Shown in pieces: positions 11,995 through 23,701 of a stretch of 64,000 nucleotides of DNA; the stretch's first letter is position 1; each line of letters begins with the position of its first letter. The DNA is taken from NCBI RefSeq assembly GCF_003265705.1, contig NW_020313151.1, positions 48,479-112,478 of the forward strand, in the 5' to 3' direction. Under the pieces are notes generated by a model. The model had not been told where the DNA came from and did not search any database. It saw nothing but the letters and a program-made list of their open reading frames with translations. The stretch comes from Callorhinus ursinus (taxonomy: Eukaryota; Chordata; Mammalia; Carnivora; Otariidae). The translations under genes were made by a program, and so were the position numbers.

Positions 11995-12304
11995 TTTCTT
12001 TCAAGACATGTCTCCAAAGGCAAGGGAAACAAAAGCAAAAATGAACTATTGGGACTTCATCAAGATAAAAAGCTTCTGCACAGCAAAGGAAACAATCAAC
12101 AAAACTGTAAGGCAACCTACAGAATGGGAGAAGATATTTGCAAATGACATATCTGATAAAGGTCTGGTATCCAAGATCTATAAAGAACTTCTCAAACTCC
12201 ACACTGAAAAAACAAATAATCAAGTCAAAATATGGGCAGAAGATAGGAACAGACACTTCTCCAAAGAAGACATACAAATGGCTAACAAACACATGAAAAA
12301 ATAT
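11995..12304 (+). mobile_element. L1 ORF2 C-terminal fragment
   Basis: The translation matches the L1 ORF2 C-terminal region seen in the other copies here (for example [18 protein letters not shown], then [18 protein letters not shown]). It is an internal piece: it lacks the zinc-knuckle end, the 3' UTR and a poly(A) tail, and it stops abruptly at SINE sequence. That suggests a deletion or rearrangement after insertion rather than a clean retrotransposition product. Confidence 0.9.
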
Positions 12305-12310
12305 CCAACA

Positions 12311-12421
12311 TCAGGCACCCCACTGAGCAGGAAACCCCATGTAGGGCTTGATCCCAGGAACCTGGAATCATGACCTGAGCTGAAGGCAAATGTTTAACAC
12401 ACTGAGCCACACAGGCGACCT
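12311..12421 (-). mobile_element. Can-SINE, truncated head only
   Basis: Minus-strand SINE head and middle (ends ...gagccacacaggcgacc on the plus strand). The CT-rich block and A-tail that should lie at its left side are missing, so the SINE directly abuts the L1 ORF2 fragment. The junction looks like a deletion that removed the L1 3' end and the SINE tail together. Confidence 0.88.
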
Positions 12422-12479
12422 TGTCTTCTGTGGTTTTCAATCTGTATAGCTGTATTTAGTGTTACAGTCATAATATAAA

Positions 12480-12660
12480 AGTTAGTTGAAGAAGGCAAAG
12501 GGTCCTATGTGGTTGTAAAGAGTCCATATTTTACTTGAAATGGAAAATATTGCCTCCATACAGACTTATAATATTATGTGTATATATTTTGATTTCTAAA
12601 GCAACAACTTAAAAAAACTATAATACCAAAATTCCAGTACAAACATTAAAATAGAGTACT
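12480..12660 (+). mobile_element. old L1 remnant, left part of host for the nested L1s
   Basis: AT-rich, diverged sequence. Its right edge (12661-12678) is continuous, once two younger L1s are removed, with the old L1 sequence at 21809 onward. Identification relies mainly on that continuity. Confidence 0.45.
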
Positions 12661-12678
12661 AAGAATATTTTAATCACC

Positions 12679-15377
12679 GATAAACCCCTGGCCAGACTGA
12701 TCAAAAAGAAAAGAGAAATGACCCAAATCAACAAAATCATGAATGAAAGAGGAGAGATCACAACCAACACCAAGAAATACAAACAATTATAAGAACATAT
12801 TATGAGCAACTCTATGCCAGCAAATTAGATAACCTGGAAGAAATGGGTGCATTCCTAGAGATGTATCAACTACCAAAACTGAACCAGGAAGAAATAGAAA
12901 ACCTGAACAGAGCTATAACCACTAAGGAAATTGAAGCAGTCATCAAAAATCTCCCAACAAACAAAAGCCCAGGGCCAGATGGCTTCCCAGGGGAATTCTA
13001 TCAGACATTTAAAGAAGAAATAATACCTATTCTCCTGAAACTGTTCCAAAAAATAGAAATGGAAGGAAAACTTCCAAATTCATTTTATGAGGCCACCATT
13101 ACCTTGATCCCAAAACCAGACAAAGACCCCATCAAAAAGGAGAATTAGAGACCAATATCCTTGATGAACATGGATGCAAACATTCTCACCAAACTACTAG
13201 CCAATAGGATCCAACAGTACATTAAAAGGATTATTCACCACGACCAAGTGGGATTTATCCCTGGGCTGCAAGGCTGGTTCAACATCCGCAAATCAATCAA
13301 CGTGATACAATACATTAACAAAAGAAAGAACAAGAATCATATGATCCTCTCAATAGATGCAGAAAAAGCATTTGACAAAGTACAGCATCCTTTCTTGATC
13401 AAAACTCTTCAGAGGATAGGGATAGAGGGTACATACCTCAATATCATAAAAGCCATCTACGAAAAACCTACAGCGAATATCATTCTCAATGGGGAAAAGC
13501 TGAGAGCTTTTCCCCTAAGGTCAGGAACGCGGCAGGGATGTCCACTCTCACCACTGCTATTCAACATAGTATTGGAAGTCCTAGCCACAGCAATCAGACA
13601 ACAAAAAGAAATCAAAGGCATCCAAATCGGCAAAGAGGAAGTCAAACTCTCACTCTTTGCAGATGATATGATACTTTATGTGGAAAACCCAAAAGACTCC
13701 ACCCCAAAACTGCTAGAACTCATACAGGAATTCAGTAAAGTAGCAGGCTATAAAATCAATGCACAGAAATCAGTGGCATTCCTATACACCAACAACAAGA
13801 CAGAAGAGAGACAAATCAAGGAGTCGATCCCATTCACAATTGCACCCAAAACCATAAGATACCTAGGAATAAATTTAACCAAAGAGGCAAAGGATCTGTA
13901 CTCAGAAAACTATAAAATACTCAGGAAAGAAATTGAAGAAGACACAAAGAAATGGAAAAACGTTCCATGCTCATGGATTGGAGGAACCAACATTGTGAAG
14001 ATGTCAATGCTACCTAGAGCAATCTACACATTCAATGCAATCCCCATCAAAAGACCATCCAGTTTTTTCAAAGAAATGGGACAAATAATCCTAAAATTTG
14101 TATGGAACCAGAAGAGACCCCGAATAGCCAGAGGAATATTGAAAAAGAAAAGCAAAGCTGGCGGCATCACAATTCCGGACTTCCAGCTCTATTACAAAGC
14201 TGTCATCATCAAGACAGTATGGTACTGGCACAAAAACAGACACATAGATCAATGGAACAGAATCGAGAGCCCAGAAATGGACCCTCAACTCTATGGTCAA
14301 CTTATCTTTGACAAAGCAGGAAAGAATGTCCAATGGAAAAAGGACAGTCTCTTCAACAAATGGTGTTGGGAAAATTGGACAGCCACATGCAGAAGAATGA
14401 AACTGGACCATTTCCTTACACCACACACAAAAATAGACTCCAAATGGTTGAAAGACCTAAACGTGAGACAGGAGTCCATCAAAATCCTAAAGGAGAACAC
14501 AGGTAGCAACCTCTTCGACCTCATCTGCAGCAACGTCTTCCTAGAAACATCACCAAAGGCACAGGAAGCCAGGGCAAAAATGAACTATTGGGATTTCATC
14601 AAGATAAAAAGCTTTTACACAGCAAAAGAAACAGTCCACAAAACCAAAAGACAACCGACAGAATGGGAGAAGATATTTGCAAATGACATATCAGATAAAG
14701 GGCTAGTATCCAAAATCTATAAAGAACTTATCAAACTCAACACCCAAAGAACAAATAATCCAATCAAGAAATGGGCAGAAGACATGAACAGACATTTTTC
14801 CAGAGAAGACATCCAAATGGTCAACAGGCACATGAAAAAGTGCTCAACATCGCTCGGCTTCAGGGAAATCCAAATCAAAACCTCAATGAGATACCACCTC
14901 ACACCCGTCAGAATGGCTAAAATTAACAAGTCAGGGAACGACAGATGTTGGCGGGGATGTGGAGAAAGGGGAACCCTCCTACACTGTTGGTGGGAATGCA
15001 AGCTGGTGCAACCCCTCTGGAAAACAGTATGGAGGTTCCTCAAACAGTTGAAATTAGAGCTACCATTCGATCCAGCAATTGCACTACTGGGTATTTACCC
15101 CAAAGATAAAAATGTAGGGACCCGAAGGGGTACGTGCACCCCAATGTTTATAGCAGCAATGTCCACAATAGCCAAACTGTGGAAAGAGCCAAGATGTCCA
15201 TCGACAGATGAATGGATAAAGAAGAAGTGGTATATATACACAGTGGAATATTATGCAGCCATCAAAATGCATGAGATCTTGCCATTTGCTACGGCGTGGA
15301 TGGAACTGGAGGGTGTTATGCTGAGTGAAATAAGTCAATCAGAGAAAGACATATATCATATGACCTCACTGATATGA
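12679..15377 (+). pseudogene. L1 ORF2 (reverse transcriptase), 5'-truncated, copy A
   Basis: L1 ORF2 encodes an endonuclease and a reverse transcriptase used for target-primed reverse transcription. This copy lacks the endonuclease domain. The RT domain is present, with the FADD catalytic motif (LFADDMILY, about 13657-13683). The C-terminal Cys-rich zinc-knuckle-like region ([18 protein letters not shown]) lies at about 14947-15000. Two lesions are visible: a one-base deletion near 12774 relative to the other copies (caagaaatac where they have caaggaaata), and an in-frame TAG at 13146-13148 where they have TTC. After that stop the frame is open for 738 codons (13161-15377), the longest open frame in the window. 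Confidence 0.95.
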
Positions 15378-15835
15378 GGAATTCTTAATCTCAGGAACAA
15401 ACTGAGTGTTACTGGAGTGGTTGGGGGTGGGAGGGATGGGGTGGCTGGGTGATAGACATTGGGGAGGGTATGTGCTACGGTGAGCGCTGTGAATTGTGCA
15501 AGACTGTTGAATCACAGATCTGTACTTCTGAAACAAATAACGCAACATATTTTAAGAAAAAAGAAAAAGAAGAAGATAGCAGGAGAGGAAGAATGAAGGG
15601 GAGTAAGTCAGAGGGGGAGACGAACCAGGAGAGATGATGGACTCTGAAAAACAAAGTGAGGGTTCTAGAGGGGAGGAGGGTAGGGGGATGGGTTGGCCTG
15701 GTGATGGGTATTGGAGAGGGCACGTTCTGCATGGAGCACTGGGTGTTGTAAACAAACAATGAATCATGGAACAGTACACCAAAACAAATGATGTAATATA
15801 TGGTGATTAACATAACAATAAAAAATTTAAAAAAA
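12679..15835 (+). mobile_element. 5'-truncated young L1 (copy A)
   Basis: A 3.2-kb L1 on the plus strand, beginning inside ORF2 and ending in an AATAAAAAATTTAAAAAAAA tail. A perfect 18-base TSD, aagaatattttaatcacc, flanks it at 12661-12678 and 15836-15853. The 3' UTR (15378-15835) has the G-rich stretch typical of L1 and is of the type with 'gatatgaggaattcttaatc' after ORF2. The intact TSD and nearly intact ORF2 indicate a recent insertion. Confidence 0.97.
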
Positions 15836-16729
15836 AAGAATATTTTAATCACCTAAAAGAAGTCAGGATGGGGGAGGGGAAAAGATGGCGGAGGAGTAGG
15901 GGACCCTATTCCAACTGGTCCCCAGAATTGAGCTGGATATCTACCAGACCACTCTGAGCACCCACAAAATCTGCCTGAGATGTAAGAAGATCTGGATCTC
16001 TACAAACAGAATATCGCTGGTGGTTGTTTCTGAGGTATGAAGTGGGGAGCCATGATTCTGCAGGCAGATATCAGGATAAATGGCAGCGGGAGGGAGCCTG
16101 GCCATGGAGGTCCTACACCGACGGTTCACAATAGCCTCCCTCGTTGGGGACAGGGCACAGACTCTCAGACCGGTAGTGGTGGGGAAAGGACGTTAGATGG
16201 AAACCGGAACAGTGGGTCATATGAGTGAACTGTGGACAGTTAGCGGTTTTAGAGGCACAAAGGGCAGAGACGTGCCCCGACCTGGAGGCGAGGACTTGAC
16301 ACGCTGCTGAGGGGCACACAACCCAGGACGCTGCAGTTTATAGCAGCACAGACAGAAACAGAGAGACTGTGGCATGGAGAGCTCACTGAAGAACAGACTG
16401 CGATCTCTCTGCTCTGAGGCAGAGGGTTGGACATGGTCTCCTCTGCTCTGACTCTCAGAAGAGGCATGGAAAGCCACCAGGGAAAGCTGCCAGAGAACAA
16501 AAGCCCCCAAAACTGGTTCCCACTGAGCTCATCCCCCACCATAGGGGGCAGGGCAACTCTGCCCAAACAGGGTTGCCTGAGTAACAGTGCAGCAGACCCT
16601 GCCCCTAGAAGAAAGGCTGGGAGAACGAGAGGCCAGCAACCCTAAGGTCCCTAGAAAACAGGTGCATCTTGCTTGGGTTCTGGTCAATAATTTGGACTCT
16701 ATAAATTCCCTCAACCACCCATCGACAGA

Positions 16730-17622
16730 ATGACTAGGAGGAGGAACCCCCAAAATAGGAAAGACTCAGAGATTATGACTTATGCCACAGATTTACAAAT
16801 GGATTCAGATATAACCAAGATGTCAGAGATGGAATTCAGGCTAGCAATTGTGAAGACAATAGCTAGAATGGAGAAATCAATTAATGGCAACACAGAGTCT
16901 CTAAGGGCAGAAATGAAAGCTGAATTGGCAGAACTTAAAAATGCTATCAATGAGATCCAATCTAATCTAGATAATCTAAGAGCTAGGGTAAGTGAGGCAG
17001 AAGAACGAATTAGTGACCTGGAAGACAATTTAATAGATAAAAAGGGAAAAGAGGAGGCCAGGGAAAAACAACTCAGAATCCATGAAAATAGAATCAGAGA
17101 AATAAGTGACACCATGAAGCGTTCCAATGTCAGAATTATTGGAATCCCGGAGGGGTTGGAGAGAGAGAGAGAGGACTCGAAGATATATTTGAGCAAATCG
17201 TAGCTGAGAACTTCCCTAATCAGGGGAATGAAACAAACATTCGTGTCCTAGAAGCAGAGAGGACCCCTCCCAAGATCAAGGAAAACAGGCCAATGCCCCG
17301 GCATGTAATAGTAAAACTCACAAATTTTAGAACGAAGGAAACCATCTTAAGGGCAGTTAGGGGGAAGAGATTCCTTATGTACAGAGGGAGGAACATCAGA
17401 ATAACGTCAGACCTACCCACAGAGACCTGGCAAGCCAGAAAGGCCTGGCAAGACATATTCAGGGTACTAAGCAAGAAGAACATGCAGCCAAGAATACTTT
17501 GTCCTGCAAGGCTGTCATTTAGAATGGATGGAGAGATGCAGAGCTTCCATGACCCGCAGAAACTGAAAGAATATGTGACCACTAAGCCGGCCCTGCAAGA
17601 AATATTAAGGGGGTTTCTATGA
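16730..17622 (+). pseudogene. L1 ORF1 (RNA-binding chaperone), frameshifted, copy B
   Basis: ORF1 protein forms a trimer by a coiled coil and binds L1 RNA. The start MTRRRNPQNRKDSE is at 16730. An acidic/Leu-rich coiled-coil region follows (heptad-like LAELKNAINEIQSNLDNLRA, about residues 65-85), and then the RRM-type region (VRIIGIPEGLERERE). The frame breaks in a GA dinucleotide run at 17158-17174, which has seven GA units where copies C and D have six. Reading resumes in another frame at 17175 and runs to 17622 through the C-terminal domain (ETWQARKAWQDIFRVL). Confidence 0.93.
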
Positions 17623-17703
17623 AAGGAGAAAGACCCCAAGAGTGATATAGAACAGAAATTTACAGGGACAATCTATAAGAACAACGTCTTCACAGGCAAC
17701 ATG

Positions 17704-20700
17704 ATGACAATTAATTCATATCTTTCAATAATCACTCTCAACATGAACGGCCTAAATGTTCCCATAAAAGGGCACAGGGCTGCAGATTAGATAAAAAGAC
17801 AGGACCCATCCATATGCTATCTGCAAGAGATACATCTAAAGATATGAACCTAAAGATGCAACCAGACTGAAAGTAAAGGGATGGAAATCTATCTTCCATG
17901 CCAGCAGACTGCAAAAGAAAGCTGGGGTAGCAATTCTTATATCAGACAAATTAGATTTTAATCTAAAGACTGTAGTTAGAGACACAAAAGGACACTATAT
18001 CATTCTTAAAGGGTCTATCCAACAAGAAGATCTAACAAATGTAAATATCTATGCCCCCAACATGGGAGCAGCCATCTATATAAGCCAACTGTTAACCATA
18101 ATAAAGAGTCATATTGATAACAATATGTTAATTGTAGGAGACCTCAATACTCCACTCTAAGCAACAGACAGATCATCTAAGCAGAAAATCAACATAGAAA
18201 AAAGAGCTTTGAATGACACAATGGACCAGATGGACCTCATAGATATATACAGAACATTCCACCCTAAAACAGCAGAATACTCATTCTTCTCAAGCGCACG
18301 TGGAACTTTCTCCAGAATAGACCACATACTGGGTCACAAATCAGGTCTCAACTGATACCAAAAGATTGAGATTATTCCCTGCATATTCTCAGACCACAAT
18401 GCTTTAAAACTGGAACTCAATCACAAGAAAAATTTTGGCAGAAATTCAAACACTTGGAAGCTAAAGACCACTCTGCTCAAGAATGTTTGGGTCAACCAGG
18501 AAAGCAAAGAAGAACTTAACACAATTCATGGAAATCAATGAGAATGAAAACACATCAGTCCAAAACCTATGGGATACTGCAAAGGCAGTCCTAAGGGGGA
18601 AATACATAGCCATCCAAGCCACATGCAAAAAAAATAGAAAAATTAAGAATTCACCAACTAACTCTACACCTTAAAGAACTAGAGGAAAAGCAACAAATGA
18701 GGCCTAAGCCATGCAGTAGACGAGAAATAATTAAGATTAGAGCAGAGATCAATGAATTAGAAACCAGAAACACAGTAGATTAGATCAACAAAACTAGAAG
18801 CAGGGTGTTTGAAAGAATTAATAAAATTGATAAACCAATGGCCAGACTTATCCAAAAGAGAAGAGAAAGGACCCAAATTAATAAAATTGTGAATGAAAGG
18901 GGAGAGATCACGACTAACACCAAGGAAATAGAAACAATTATTAGAAATTATTATCAACGACTGTATGCCAACAAACTGAGCAATCTGGATGAAATGGATG
19001 CCTTCTTGGAAACCTATAAGCTGCCAAGACTGAAACAGGAAGAAATTGACAACCTGAATAGGCCAATAACCAGTAATGAGATTGAAGCAGGGATCAAAAA
19101 CCTCCCAAAAAACAAGACTCCGGGGCCTGATGGATTCCCTGGGGAATTCTACCAAACATTCAAAGAGGAAATAATACCTATTCTACTGAAGCTGTTTGAA
19201 AAAATAGAAACAGAAGGAAAGCTTCCAGACTCATTCTATGAGGCCAGCAGTACCTTAATCCCCAAACCTGGCAAAGACCCCATCAAAAAGGAGAATTTCA
19301 GACCAATATCTCTGATGAATATGGAATCCAAAATCCTCAAAAAATCCTAGCTAATAGGATCCAACAATACATTAAAAGGATCATCCACCACAACCATGTG
19401 AGATTTATCCCCAAGATGCAAGGGTGGTTCAACATTCACAAATCCATCAATGTGATAGAACACATTAATAAGAGGAGAGAGAAGAATCATATGGTCCTCT
19501 CAATGGATGCAGAAAAAGCATTTGACAAAATACAGCACCCTTTCCTGATTAAAAGTCTTCAGAATATAGGGATAGAGGGAACATTACTCAAGTTCATAAA
19601 ATCCATCTGTGAAAAAGCCACAGCAAATATCATCCTCAATAGGGAAAAGTTGAGAGCCTTTCCCTTAAGATCAGGAACACATCAAGGATGCCCACTCTCG
19701 CCACTATTGTTCAACATAGTACTAGAAGTCCTAGCAACAGCAATCAGACAACAAAAAGAAATAAAATGTATTCAAATTGGCAAAGAAGAAGTCAAACTTC
19801 CTCTTTTCGCAGATGACATGATACTTTATGTGGAAAACCCAAAAGACCCCACCCCCCAAATTACTAGAACTCATACACCAATTCAGCAATGTGGGAGGAT
19901 AAAAAATCAATGCACAGAAATCAGTTGCTTTCTTATACACTAACAACGCAACTGTAGAAAGAGAAATTAGAGAAACGATTGCATTTAGAATAGCACCAAA
20001 AACCATAAGATACCTCAGAATAAACCTAACCAAAGAGGTAAAGGATCTATACTCTAGGAACTACAGAACACTCATGAAAGAAATTGAAGAAGACACAAAA
20101 AGATGGAAAAATATTCCATGCTCATGGATCAGAAAAATAAACATTGTTAAAATGTCTATGCTACCCAGAGCAATCTATACCTTCAATGCCATCCTGCTCA
20201 AAATTCCAATGACATTTTTCAAAGTGCTGGAACAAACAACCCTAAACTTTGTAAGGAATCCGTAAAGACCCCGAATCACCAAGGAAATGTTGAAAAAGAA
20301 AAACAAAGCTGGAGGCATCATGTTGCCCGATTTCAAGTTTATATTACAAAGCAGTGATCACCAAGACAGCACGGTACTGGGACAAAAACAGACATATAGA
20401 TCAATGGAACAGAATAGAGAGCCCAGATGTGGACCCTCAAGTCTATGGTCAAATAATCTTCGACAAAGCAAGAAAAAATATGCAATGGAAAAAGGACAGT
20501 CTCTTCAATAAATGGTGCTGGGAAAATTGAACAGCCACATGTAGAATAATGAAACTCGACCATTGTCTAACACCATACACAAAGATAAATTCAAAATGGA
20601 TGAAAGACCTCAATGTGAGACAGGAATCCATCAAAATCCTAGAGGAGAACATAGGCAGTAACCACTTTTACATCGGCCACAGCAACTCCTCTCAAGATAC

Positions 20701-21530
20701 ATCTCCAAAAACTAGTGAAAGAAAAGCAAAAATGAACTTTTGGGACTTCATCAAGAATAAAAGCTTCTGCACAGCAAAGGAAACAGTCAACAAAACAAAG
20801 AGGCAACCCACAGAATGGGAGAAGATATTTGCAAATGACACTACAGATAAAGGGCTGGTATCCAAGATCTATAAAGAACTTCTCAAAGTCAACACCCAAA
20901 AAACAAATAATCAAGTCAAAAAATGGGCAGAAGATATGAAAAGACACTTTTCTGAAGCAGACATACAAATGGCTAACAGACACATGAAAAAATATTCATC
21001 ATCATTAGCCATCATGGAAATTCAAATCAAAACCACATTGAGATACCACCCAGTTAGAATGGCAAAAATGGACAGGGAAAGAAACAACAAATGTTGGAGA
21101 GGTTGTGGAGAAAGGCAAACCCTCTTACACTGTTGGTGGGAATGCAAGTTGGTACAGCCACTTTGGAAAACTGTGTGGAGGTGACTCAAAAAGTTAAAAA
21201 TAGAGCTACCGTATGACCCAGCAATTGCACTCCTGGGAATTGACCCCAAAGACACAGATGTAGTGAAAAGAAGGGCCATATGCACCCCAATGTTCATAGC
21301 AGCAATGTCCGCAATAGCCAAACTGGAAAGAGCCGAGATGCCCTTCAACAGATGAATGGATAAAGAAAATGTGGTCCATATATAGAATGGAATATTGCTC
21401 AACCATCAGAATGGATGAACATCCAACTTTTACATTAACATGGATGGGACTGGAGGAGATTATGCTAAGTGAAATAAGCGAAGCAGAGAAAGTCAATTAT
21501 CACATGGTTTCACTTATTTGTGAAACATAA
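17704..21530 (+). pseudogene. L1 ORF2, multiply broken, copy B
   Basis: Starts MTINSYLSIITLNMNGLNVP at 17704, the usual ORF2 N-terminus leading into the endonuclease. A TAG at 17788-17790 replaces the Trp codon seen in copy D. More stops and frameshifts follow in the endonuclease part (17800-18480). RT blocks are at 18805-19350 and 19398-19943 (with LFADDMILY), and the C-terminal region with the Cys-rich motif is at 20549-21184. The LICET end and TAA are at 21528-21530. Confidence 0.92.
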
Positions 21531-21808
21531 GGAATAGCGTGGAGGACATTAGGAGAAAGAAGGGAAAAATGAAAGGGGGGAATTCGGAGGGAGAGATGAA
21601 CCATGAGAGACTATGGACTGAGAAACAAACAGGATTTTAGAGGGAAGAGGGGTGGGGGGATGGGTTAGCCCGGTGATGGGTGTTAAGGAGGCATGTACTG
21701 CATGGAGCACTGGGTGTTATACGAATACAATGGATCATGGATCACCACATCTAAAACTAATGATGTATTGTATGGTGACTAACAATATTTAAAAAAAAAG
21801 AAGTCAGG

Positions 21809-22209
21809 GCAGAACGGACAGAGGAAAAAATAACAGTCATCATGGAGAATAACAGAAAATGAATAATAATACTTTAGACTTAAATCCAGCTATGTCAATA
21901 AATAGATTAAATGTAAACAATCTAACATACAATTAAAAGGCTGAAATTACCAGATTGGATTAAAAAGAAAGCCAACTATATGCTTTCTATCCACTTTAAT
22001 CCAATTCAAATATAAAGATATAGCTATATTAAAAGAAGTTGGAAAAAGTTGTACCATGTAAACAATATTCAAAGAAGGATGCAATGGTTATATTAATATA
22101 AAACAAATAAATTTCAAAGAAAAGAAATACTGAGAAGAAAAGTAGGTCATTCTTAATGATACAAAGGTCATTTAATGACAGGACATAACAATTTCAATGT
22201 TGTGCCCTT
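21809..22209 (+). mobile_element. old L1 (L1M-type) ORF2, N-terminal part
   Basis: Diverged L1 sequence from the start of ORF2 (attaaatgtaaacaatctaa at about 21905, then aaaaggctgaaattaccag). It is the host into which copies A and B and the L1MA-like element inserted; it resumes at 26564. It has many stops and is ancient compared with the insertions. Confidence 0.75.
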
Positions 22210-23504
22210 TAGGTGAAGAAGCATTTGTCATGCAAATGGATGTGAAAAGAAAGCCAGTGTAGCAATACTTATTTTGGACAAAATAGACATTAAAACAAAG
22301 ACTGTAGCAAGAGACAAAGAAGGACAATATATAATCATAAAGGGGACGATTCAACAAGAAGACGTAACAATTGTAAATATTCATGCACCAAACATGAGAG
22401 CACTCAAATATATAAAACAATTAATAGCAAACATAAAGGAACTAATCCATAGTAATACAATAATATTAGAGAACTTTAACACCACACTGACATCAATGGA
22501 CAGATCATCCAAACAGAAAATAACAAGGAAACTGTCAGATGAATCTAACAGATATATTCAGAACATTCTAGCAGGGCAGAATACACATTCTTTTCAAGTG
22601 CACTTGAAGCAATCTCCAGAATATATCACGTATTAGACCAAAAATCAAGTCTCACCAAATTCAAAAAGATGAAAGTCATACCATGCATCTGTTATGACCA
22701 CAACACTATGAAACTAGAAATCAGCCACCACAGCAAAAAATCTGGAAAGACCACAAATACATGAAGGTTAAATAAGAGGCTACTAAATGGATCAACCAAG
22801 AAATCAATGAGGAAATCAAAAATTACATGGAGACAAATGAAAATGAAAATATAACAGTCCAAAATCTTTGGGATGCAGCAAAAGCTGATTTAAGAGGGAG
22901 GTTTCTAGCAATGCAGGCCTATCTCAAGAAGCAAGAAAAATCTCAAATAAACAACCTAATCTTACACCCAAAGGAGCTAGCAAAAGAAGAACAAACAAAA
23001 CTCAAACCAGTAGAAGGAAGGAAATAATACAGATTAGAGCAGAAATAAATGAAGAAACTAAAAAAAAAAAAAATAGATCAATGAAACCAGGATCTGGTTC
23101 TTTGAAACCATCAACAAAGTTGATAAGCCTTTAGACAGACTCATCCAAAAAAACAAACAAACAAAAAGAACAGAATGAGAGAGACAGTAGGGGGAGAAAA
23201 GAGGAGGACTCAAACAAAATCAAAAGTGAAAAAGGAAAAATAACAACTGACACCACAAAAATACAAAGAATTATAAAAGAATATTATGAAAAATTATATG
23301 CTAACAAATTGGACAACCTAGAAGTGGGTAAATTCATAGAAACATAAAACCTCCCACAACTGAATCAGGAAGAGATAGAAAATTTGAACAGACTGATTAC
23401 CAGTAATAAAACTGATTCAGAAATCAAAAAACTCCCAATAAACAGAAGTCCAAGACCAGATGGCTTCACAGGTGAATTCTACCAAACATTTAAAGAAGAG
23501 TTAA

Positions 23505-23701
23505 GGACTCCTGGGTGGTTCAGTCAGTTAAGCGTCTGCCTTCGGCTCAGGTCATGATCCCGGATGGAGTCCCGCATCAGGCTCCCTGCGAGCCTGCTTC
23601 TTCCTCTGCCTGCCACTCCCCCTGCTTGTGCTTTCTCGCGCTCTCTCTCTCTCCCTATCTCTCTCTCTCTGACAAATAAATTAAAAAAATCTTTAAAAAA
23701 A
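23505..23701 (+). mobile_element. Can-SINE
   Basis: Complete plus-strand SINE with head, (TC)n block (23633-23670) and A-rich tail. The TSD taaagaagagttaa is perfect at 23491-23504 and 23702-23715, inside the L1MA-like ORF2. Confidence 0.96.

Larger units (their letters stand above)
15868..21795 (+). mobile_element. full-length L1 (copy B)
   Basis: A 5.9-kb plus-strand L1 with 5' UTR (starts ...gaaaagatggcggaggagtag), ORF1, ORF2 and 3' UTR. A 13-base TSD, aaaagaagtcagg, flanks it at 15855-15867 and 21796-21808. Its left TSD begins one base after the right TSD of copy A, so the two L1s entered the same old L1 almost at the same base. The 3' UTR is a different subfamily from copy A (no 'gatatgagg' block; instead 'gaatagcgtggaggacatt'). 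Confidence 0.97.

Noticed and set aside
11708..12373. 221-codon open frame
   Set aside because: Composite of non-coding sequence, L1 ORF2 and SINE; no initiation or splice context.
16780..17196. 138-codon minus-strand frame antisense to ORF1 of copy B
   Set aside because: Shadow of the Glu/Lys-rich coiled-coil coding strand; the same shadow appears opposite ORF1 in copy D (55799-56320).
23505..23701. tRNA-like boxes in this and the other SINE heads
   Set aside because: They are the internal promoters of Can-SINEs; no complete tRNA cloverleaf or discriminator end is present.
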